Shown piece after piece: positions 56,695 through 64,000 of a DNA stretch of 64,000 nt. Position 1 is the first letter of the stretch. Each line of letters begins with the position of its first letter. The position numbers and the translations under genes are program-made. The notes beneath the pieces were generated by a model, which did not search any database, had not been told where the DNA came from, and was given only the letters and a program-made list of their open reading frames with translations. The stretch is from the NCBI GenBank assembly GCA_947685225.1, contig CANTUV010000009.1, positions 5,580,001 to 5,644,000 on the forward strand, given 5' to 3'. The DNA is from Garcia nutans (taxonomy: Eukaryota; Streptophyta; Magnoliopsida; Malpighiales; Euphorbiaceae).

Positions 56695-57110
56695 TCAGTC
56701 TGTCAAGTAGTCAGCTATAACACTCCCTTTTATCGCCTTTTGGGTGATATATATTATATCATATTCAGTCAGTAAAAACTGACATAGAGCGATTCTCCCA
56801 GTTAGAGCTGGCTTTTTAAAAATATACTTGATGTGATCCATTCGAGATATCAAGAAGATGGTGTAGCATAGCATACAATGCCTCAGTCGGTGAGCAGCCC
56901 ATGCTAATACAACACAAATTCTTTCCAACATAGAATATTTTACTTTGTAATTGGTGAACTTCTTACTTATATAATATATGACTTGCTCTTTCCTTCCTAA
57001 GTCATCGTGTTTCCCAAGAACACCACCCATTGAGCTCTCAAAAACTGTTAAGTATAGGAGAAAAGGACAGCCCGGTACTGACGGTTGTAGAATTAGAGGG
57101 GTCTATAAAT
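56695..57110 (-). pseudogene. Ty3 RNase H of the Tat element
   Basis: Reads GVLGKHDDLGRKEQVIYYIS, YSMLERICVVLAWAAHRLRH, KYIFKKPALTGRIALCQFLL and QKAIKGSVIADYLTD. It is the ordinary reverse-transcriptase-linked RNase H; open for 111 codons, then broken towards reverse transcriptase. Confidence 0.88.
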
Positions 57111-57399
57111 AATGCTTGATTTTATCTAAGGCTATTTGATATTCCTCATTCCATTTTTCTAGGCTATTCTTCCTTAAACGTTTGAAAATAGACTCACATG
57201 TAGCTGTCAATTGTGATATGAATCGAGCTATATAATTAAGCCTTCCTAAAAAGTTTTGGACCTCCTTTTCGATTTTAGGAGCCTACATTTTAACTATAGC
57301 TCTAATCTTATCAGGATCAATCTCAATTCCCCTCTTGCTAACTATAAACCCTAATAATTTCTTCGAAGAAACTCCAAATATGTAATTTTCAGGATTTAA

Positions 57400-57882
57400 T
57401 CAGAGCTGATATCTCCTTAACCGCTCAAATAACCTTCTTAAAACTGTAACATGATCTTTATTATGTTGAGATTTTGCTATCATGTCATCAACATAAACTT
57501 CTATTTTTTTATACATCATATCATGAAACAGGGTAACCATTGCTCTATGGTAAGTTGCTCCTACATTCTTTAATCCAAAAGGAATCACTCTATAACAAAA
57601 TATTCCCTAGAGAGTAATAAAAGTTATTTTCCCCTTATTATCAGGATTCATTTTGATTTGGTTGAACCCTGAAAATCCATCCATTAATGAGAACATATGA
57701 AATCGAGTTGTATTATTGACCAGTACATCAATGTGCGGCAGAGGAAAATCATTCTTTGGACTAGCACGATTAAGGTCCAGATAATCAATGCACATTCTAA
57801 CCTTTTCATTCTTCTTTGGGACATGAACAATGTTAGTCACCTATTCTGGATACTTGGCCACCTCTAAGAAACCTGCCTCAAA
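57400..57882 (-). pseudogene. Tat reverse transcriptase
   Basis: Reads MTNIVHVPKKNEKVRMCIDY, LNRASPKNDFPLPHIDVLV, FSLMDGFSGFNQIKMNPDNK, IPFGLKNVGATYHRAM and the catalytic VYVDDMIAKS (about 57480-57510). A stop at 57606 splits it. Confidence 0.92.
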
Positions 57883-58330
57883 CTACTTTTTTACCTCTTC
57901 TTTTATTTTCAATAAAACATCTGTCTTTATTTTTCTCAGCTTTTGTTTCATTGGCTTACATTTTGGTTTTAATGGTAAATGATACATAACTATGTCCGTA
58001 CTCAATCCTAGCATATCCTGGTATGACCATGCAAAGACATCTATGAATTCTTCTAGTAATTTAACTAGCCTCTTTTTGAGTTCTGGGAGTAAGGATGCAC
58101 TAACCCTTGTTTCCTTCTCATTTTCTTTGGTTCCTAAATTTATTGTCTCCACTGCCTCTTCTGGAGATTGCATAATTTTTTCATCCTGTTCTATCTTCCT
58201 AATTATTTCAGGAGGAAAATCCTTTTCATCCTCTTCATCAGATGTGATTTCAAAAATAGGGTTATCGAAGTCATATCCAAACTCAATTTCATCAAGATTT
58301 AATTCATCATTGGCATTCCTGGGTGGAGTG
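57883..58330 (-). pseudogene. Tat pol segment before reverse transcriptase
   Basis: Acidic start (NLDEIEFGYDFDNPIFEITS) followed by EEAVETINLGTKENEKE, LLEEFIDVFAWSYQDMLGLS and MYHLPLKPKCKPMKQKLRKI. Standard Tat wording between protease and reverse transcriptase. Confidence 0.88.
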
Positions 58331-59145
58331 AGTATAAAAGAAAAATATTACAAAAAAATAAACGAAAAGTAACGGAATGAAAGTAGTAAGGTGTTCAAGA
58401 ATGGGAATGAAACATGTACTTTATTTTATTAAAAATTATTTTGAAACATTTGAAAAATAAAACTCAAGCTAATACTTTCCTACAATATTAGGCAGAATCA
58501 TAGGAAATCAATTATTTGGATTACTTTGATTTATGAGATGATAATTCATAAGTTTTCTAATTGTTCAGATCTTGTCCTGGGGGCAAAGGTGTAACCCATA
58601 AAAATGCTTCATCATAAGGCTCATCTTCATCACCATAGTTACTAATGAATTTTTGAATATTGCCTCCACATCTTATGGATCTCCAACCATTTATGTTTCT
58701 TTATGAAAAAAGCCAGCACTTCTGAAGGTTTGCATTAGGGGTGGGGATGTCATTTTCTTCACCAAGGTTTCCTGATTTGCCAACCTAGCTAGTCGACATC
58801 TCTTTTCTCTTTCTGAATTCTTTTTCTGTCTTCTCTAGTGATCTTGTATCATAATCCAACTTTATTATCATTATAGAGAGGGAATAGAAAGACATTGATC
58901 CCCTATTCATGTTTTTCTAAACCTTTTTCTAGGGAATAGCTTGCCCTTATCATTTCTTTTGCTACCATCATAGCTGCAGTTGATAATTGAGGAGCTAGCA
59001 TGACTAATCCTTCCCTAACATATAAAGTATTTAATATCTCGAAGGATTGGAAAAAACTCTTAAAGGCTTTTTCCGCTACTTCGACATATGGGGTTGAGAC
59101 CGGCTTAGTGATTAAAAGGTCTTCTTTCCCTGAAATTTCAATCAT
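58331..59145 (-). pseudogene. Tat protease C-terminal region and linker
   Basis: Includes TPYVEVAEKAFKSFFQSFEI and LYVREGLVML at 58903-59145. After a shift it continues NGWRSIRCGGNIQKF and PYDEAFLWVTPLPPGQDLN down to about 58560. Confidence 0.75.
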
Positions 59146-59842
59146 CTTTCATTCGATGATGAATTTGATCTTCTGATATAGAGATGATGGTACTACCCCT
59201 GCCGAATGTATCCATGGTCATCCCAATAACATGCTATAAGCGGGTACCATTTCCATCACTTGAAATGTGATGTTAAATGCACTTGAATGGGTATTTCAAT
59301 ATCCCCTAAAATCTCTCTCCTACTCCCATTAAAAAAACTATCATAGAGCTAGGCTGCATGTACATCTCATTGAATGGTAGCTTTGAGAGGGTCATTTTAG
59401 ACAGGATATTCAGGGATGACCCATTATCAACTAGAACCTTGGCAACATAACATCCTTTACATTAGACTGATATATGTAAGGCTTTCATATGCCCAATCCC
59501 TTCTCCAGGTATTTCATCATCCGTGAAGGATATATAATTTGCCGTTATTACACTCCCAACTATATTGTTTAAACTTTCTACAGATATATCATGTCAAACA
59601 CGTGTCTGATTTAGAAGTTTAAGTAGTTCATTTTGATGAGATTCTGAGTTCAAGATTAAAGATAGCAATAAAACTTTAGTTGGAGTTCTATTCAACTGTT
59701 TGATCACCTTGTACTCACTTTGCTTAACCAACTTTAAGAATTCACATGCCTTATGCTCAAAGACCAGCTTCTTTACTTCCAATTGTGAGTCATTTTTGTT
59801 GCTTGTCTCTTGAAACTGCTTGACTTTATTTTCCTCCACCAA
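59146..59842 (-). pseudogene. Tat aspartic protease
   Basis: The catalytic site reads KVLVDNGSSLNIL at about 59418-59460, with asparagine in the second position (DNG), as is usual for Tat elements. Upstream LLSLILNSESHQNELLKLLN (59594-59842) and ANYISFTDDEIPGEGIGHMK are the flanking conserved segments. A stop replaces a residue near 59465. Confidence 0.85.
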
Positions 59843-60046
59843 CTCTATTCCCTTAACTTTCCCCTTCCTATGCCTTTCAAGTTCATCTTTTCTTCAATTC
59901 TATACTTCTTATGTAGTATAACAATGACCACTTCTTGTCTTGCCACCTACTCTAGAAATATTGATCACCGATCCAATTTCACTGCTTGTTTGGTCATTGT
60001 CTTGCCACCTACCTTGATTATTACTTGTTATCTTGCACCCATACTT

Positions 60047-60720
60047 TCAAGGCACTACTTTTGAATCCTTATATTCAAAAGAAGCTGGTGTTTTTATTAC
60101 AAGCTTTGAGACCTGTAAAAATTCATCAAACTTTCCTACTTTGGTTGCTTCTAATAAACATGATATTATAATGGGAGTTGGGATTGGAAGATCGATATAC
60201 ACCATATTCACATCTTCCTTTCCCTTGCTTTCTACCGCGAAGATCATAATTTTAGCATCCATTAACTTTTGAACTTTCATCTTGAACTGTAGGCATTCAT
60301 TGATTTTGTGATCTGATGTCTTACCATGGTATTCACAAAAAGAGTCCAATTGAGAGAAAGACTGGTCTCCTTATCGGTTTTCAAGAATTATTCCATTTTT
60401 TACTAGAATTTGAAAAAGATGTCCCATAGGCATTTGAACTTCCTCTATCCTTTCCTTATACTGATGAATCTCTTCTTCAATTACAACATTGATTTTTCCC
60501 CCATCATGGCTTGGCAGAGGGTTATTATTCACATTATGAGTTTTGATTTTTGATTGAATTTCAACCATCCTGCATTTAAAAGACTATGAACTTTTCTTTT
60601 AAATGTAGTACAGTTTTCAATGGAATATCCAGGTGCTCCCGCATGATATTCACATTTGTCATTAGGCTTGTACCACTTGGGATACGGCCGCTTCATTGGT
60701 TCTAATGGTGTTAAGCACAC
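60047..60720 (-). pseudogene. Tat gag C-terminal part with two finger-like segments
   Basis: First segment: CEYHAGAPGYSIENCTTFKR (60529-60720). Second: FCEYHGKTSDHKINECLQFK (60047-60349). Both follow the CxxH...H...C pattern of the Tat gag and are followed by KVxxLxxAxxxxF. The doubling is seen in the family and is kept here despite stops. Confidence 0.8.
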
Positions 60721-61003
60721 TTGTTGTCCTTGGATTAGTTGAGATAATAATTATGCATAAGTTATGGGGATATGATCAAATATTTATATCCTTCTTTTTC
60801 GAGGGCGGTTATTTTATTGCCCTCCTTGATTGAATTAATTCGGTCTATTGTTTGCTCCTTGAGCAAGCATAGGAGCACTCGGTGGAGTGGAATAAAAAGT
60901 ATTTTGAGAATTCATGAAGCGGGGAGCTTGATAAGGGAGCTAATATATTTCAAGCCCTGCATTTGCTACATAATGTGATGAGGGATAATGATAGTAATTT
61001 TCT

Positions 61004-61660
61004 TTAGGTTGTGAATGCCCTCCTACCATGTGGTTTTCTCCCTCTTTCTTTTTGCCTAAATATTGTCTTTTTAGCTATTCCCTTATATACTCTGCTCTTC
61101 AATCTTTCCCTTTTCATGCATTGCTCGATCTTTTTCCCAGCTAGGACTAAATCTGAGAAGTTGGTGGTCGTGTTAGCTAGCAGCATGTTATAGAATAGTT
61201 GTCCTAATGTGTCCAAAAAATTGGATATCATCTCTTTATTTGTGAGAGGGGGACTAACTTGAGCTGCCTTGTCCCTCCACCTTTGCGCACATTCCTTAAA
61301 AGTTTCATCCTTTTTCTTTTCCATAGCCCTCAGATCATCCCTACTAGGTGTTATATCCATGTTATGCTCATATTGTTTCATGAAAGCATCTGCTAGATCT
61401 TTCCATCTTTGAATATGTGTTCGATCTAGATTCATATACCACCTCATTGCCGGTCTAGTGAGACTTTCTTGAAAAACATGAATTAACAACTTCTTATTGT
61501 TAACATATGTTTTCATCCTACTACAGAACATCGATAGATGACTTTGAGGACAAGATAGACCATCATATTTTTTAAAATCTGAAGTTTTAAATTTCAATGG
61601 TATGGTCACGTTGGGTACCAAGTACAGTTGGGATGCATTTGTGGTTCCATACACATTAAC
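61004..61660 (-). pseudogene. Tat gag core (retrotrans_gag)
   Basis: A 216-codon open frame with LKFKTSDFKKYDGLSCPQSH, FQESLTRPAMRWYMNLDRTH, IQRWKDLADAFMKQYEHNM and FKECAQRWRDKAAQVSPPLT, the capsid-like core. It is the best preserved frame of the element and ends in a basic tail. Confidence 0.9.
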
Positions 61661-61846
61661 TCCCTCAATTGCCTTTAAACGCTCCTTCAGCCTTTCTTTC
61701 TTTTCTGAAACTGGTTTAGAACTAGACCTTTTGAATCTACTCTAAACCTACAGATCATCTAAATCTGATATTACTATGGGTTCTTTAGGAATAGGAGGAG
61801 GTCTAGGATTGGTTTGAGTTCTACCTACTTGTGCTCCTTGCGGTGC

Positions 61847-62160
61847 TCATTGATGAGGTTGGGAAGCATAGATATTTTCAACTGGATGAATATTATTACT
61901 TGGTCCCCCTTCCTCTAGCCTGTATGGTGGAATAAAACCTAGTGGATACGTAGGATTCCCCGTGGCACCCGTGACGGGATGAGATATTGGAGTTCTTGAT
62001 CCTAAGGGATTAGGTATGGTTTTTATGGTGTTCTTGCCTTTGAGTAATTTCATGAGTTGCTCCAATTGATTCTTCATTTCTAAGACTTCCTCTAACTTAT
62101 CCTTTATTTGGTCGACATCTCGTATCATTTTTTCTTGGGCTTGGTCCTCCACGAGTCTAG
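61847..62160 (-). pseudogene. Tat gag N-terminal coiled-coil segment
   Basis: Begins MEDQAQEKMIRDVDQIKDKL with heptad-like leucines (LEEVLEMKNQLEQLMKLLKG), then a proline-rich stretch. Probably the start of the gag frame. Confidence 0.65.
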
Positions 62161-62877
62161 TCTTTGATCGAGTCCCATAACGGTGAGTTAAGTTAGATCT
62201 ATTTTTTAAAATTCAGGCTATGTTGATGTTCTTGATGGTATATTTATTTTATATTAGAAAACATTCATCATTTTTCATTTGTATGAAATCATGACACAAC
62301 AATCAAGCAAACTCATGTTTTCTTTTTTTTTTAAATGAAAGAAAAAAAGGAAAAAAATGATAAATAAGTAAATAACATGAATAATTAATTATCTTTCAAC
62401 AAAAAAAATTTCTTATCAAATTATAAAAGGAATCAAATCTATTTAACTCTTGTGACTCTCATTTGAACCGGTCGTAATAGGAAAGCTCTCGATACATCTT
62501 TTTCAGTAGATCATAGAGTTTCTGTCCATGTTCCCCCACTGACATGTAAATCATCCTCATACGATTCACCTCTTGAGCCATGTTGTTTGCTTGTTGAACT
62601 AGTGCTCTCAACTTTTCAGTGAGGTTACCAGACTACGTGCATACTCTTATAAAGTTATCATTGTAAAAGATACAATCTTCCTTATACAATCTTATGTGGG
62701 CCGTCAAATTATTTTTTTCTACCAGAATTTGTTGCATGGAAGCTGTCAGTTGATCTATCTAGTCTTGATATGCTTGTATTTCCCATGCAAAATTTTGGAT
62801 ATGAGTTTGTTGTTCGCATAATTCCTCAACCTGAACTTCTATCTCACCTTTCATGCTTTTTTGTCTTTCCTTATTAT
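62161..62877 (-). pseudogene. Coiled-coil leader frame of the Tat element, cut by an LTR
   Basis: The minus strand reads MKGEIEVQVEELCEQQTHIQ, SMQQILVEKNNLTAHIRLYK, EKLRALVQQANNMAQEVNRM and LYDLLKKMYRELSYYDRFK, interrupted by stops. Tat elements often carry such an extra frame upstream of gag. The frame is still open where the LTR at 62878 begins, so the LTR landed inside it. Confidence 0.6.
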
Positions 62878-64000
62878 TGTAGACTCAGCCTAGCTAACTG
62901 CAAGCGTACAGATTATGAACAAGTAATATAATAATAAGTAGAGTATCGTTCCTACGATGAGGTTTTCTTCTAAGTACTGATCAATCAAAACTAATTATTA
63001 TTTGGATGATAGAATTTTATTTATGATTAAACAAAACAAATTACTTTGAATTAAATTTAATGATATGAAACTTAGGGTTAAGTCACCTTTATTGATATAT
63101 TGATTTATCATAGATTTTCTAAAATTTTAATTTAATTTAGTTTTCCTTTCAATAATGGTTAAATTCTCCTAAATTAAGCTCAAGTCTTTCTCAAGTACTA
63201 GAACTAATATCAATTTAATCATTATGTCTACTCTCGTGATCACAAGTAATTAAACCAATTCATTAGATTTCATGAGAATTTTGAATCGACCTCTTAAGTG
63301 TTTAACCTTATCTCTAAGTGAAAAACTTCCTTAAGATTGTTACCTCTATGGACTAATATTATGCTTTCACTCTCGCTCTATCACACAACACCTTAATTCA
63401 ATTAATTATTGGCCAGATAATTAAAGCATTAAGAGTAAAAATAACAAAATAATTTAAGGATAAACTAAATTAATTCAAATAAGCATTTATAACTCCATGA
63501 TAAATTTAATGAAAGGGATCAACCCTAAAGAGGATTAGTTATTCATTATTGAAATAAAAAAATTATAATCATAAAAGAAGAAATTAAAAACATAATTTAA
63601 AGAATAAGAAATATCAAACTCTATTTCTTTGAAGAACTTGACTTAGAACTTAAATTTCTTCTTGAACTAGAATTTCACTCTCATTCTTGAGAAAACTCTA
63701 AACTACATTTATTTCTTGAATGAATATAATCTAATTCTTATAAATCTTTCATATATATTTGAAACCTTAAAGGAAGTGTGTTTAAATAGAGTGTTTGGAA
63801 GCTTCATTAGTGGAAAAAAAAGCTAAAAAAAGGTTAGGCCACATCTTGTTTGGTTCACCACTTTTCAAATTTTCTGCTCAAGGTCATGAATTTCGGCCCC
63901 ACGGTCGTGGCTTTTGAGTGTCATGGTCGTGGTCTGAGTTGGATTGGATGGTTTGAGCACTTTACAATTGTAAATGGTCGCCAAGGTAGGCCACGGTCAT
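62878..64000 (+). repeat. LTR inserted in the Tat element, continuing beyond the window
   Basis: Starts TGTAGACTCAGCCTAGCTAA at 62878. It is homologous, in inverse orientation, to 19937 down to about 18800. It includes GTATCGTTCCTACGATGAGG, TCTTCTAAGTACTGATCAAT and, at 63893-64000, the GGTCGTGG words. The other end lies outside the window, so solo or full-length status is open. Confidence 0.8.

Larger units (their letters stand above)
53850..62877 (-). mobile_element. Ty3 Tat-lineage (Ogre/TatV-like) element, decayed, both LTRs missing
   Basis: Read on the minus strand: a coiled-coil leader frame, gag with unusual CxxH-type finger segments, protease with VDNGSS, reverse transcriptase, RNase H, an additional archaeal-type RNase H, integrase, and a repetitive 3' region. 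The second RNase H and the gag wording are typical of the Tat group. Many stops and shifts interrupt the frames. The 5' end is cut by the LTR at 62878, and the 3' LTR was not found. Confidence 0.9.

Noticed and set aside
57992..58372. Serine-rich 126-codon plus-strand frame
   Set aside because: It is the antisense shadow of the Tat pol segment on the minus strand.

Overview
The window is eudicot-type plant nuclear DNA: very AT-rich, with GT-AG introns, plant retrotransposon families, and one recognisable host gene in a sea of mobile elements. No bacterial, organellar or viral genome context is visible.

Layout. 1-820: AT-rich sequence with a (CT)n run. 820-4200: a wrecked S-receptor-like kinase (S-RLK) copy. 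Its upstream block survives at 820-1480, and a piece of its S-locus-glycoprotein domain is split by a young gag-only LTR element at 1699-4078 (LTR-gag-LTR-gag-LTR, target duplication CAATG). 6691-11869: a complete but stop-riddled Ty1/Copia element (Tork/TNT1-like). 13340-19937: fragments of long-LTR Ty3 elements, including a pol-deleted Athila-like element on the minus strand and an LTR rich in CCACGACC/GGTCGTGG words. 21245-25443: a hAT MITE and two Copia fragments. 25822-26763: a TRIM-like pair of short LTRs. 27386-32401: the only substantial host gene, a seven-exon G-type lectin S-RLK whose exon 1 carries a 7-bp duplication frameshift. 36315-48096: an 11.8-kb coding-free element (LARD-like, minus strand) with about 3-kb LTRs, target duplication TTCAT, and a sister-family solo LTR (43560-45853, duplication TTAAT) nested in one LTR. 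48187-52172: a possible MULE MITE, a tRNA-derived SINE head, a hAT MITE (50913-51371) holding five perfect hairpins, and a 5'-truncated LINE with an 18-bp target duplication. 53850-62877: a decayed Ty3 Tat-lineage element on the minus strand. 62878-64000: an LTR inserted into that element and homologous, inverted, to 18300-19937.

How it fits together. The two S-RLK copies share orientation and a homologous upstream block, so they look like an old duplication. The first copy was gutted by deletion and a retroelement insertion. The second is nearly intact. Almost everything else is nested transposon debris.

I found no convincing new protein system. The most unusual recurrent signal is structural: serial short palindromes, with the same loop spacing but family-specific sequence, in at least five unrelated elements (Copia LTR, Athila-like interior, LARD LTRs, Tat 3' region, hAT MITE). 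A two-hairpin motif in the LARD LTR also keeps pairing between subfamilies although the sequence differs.
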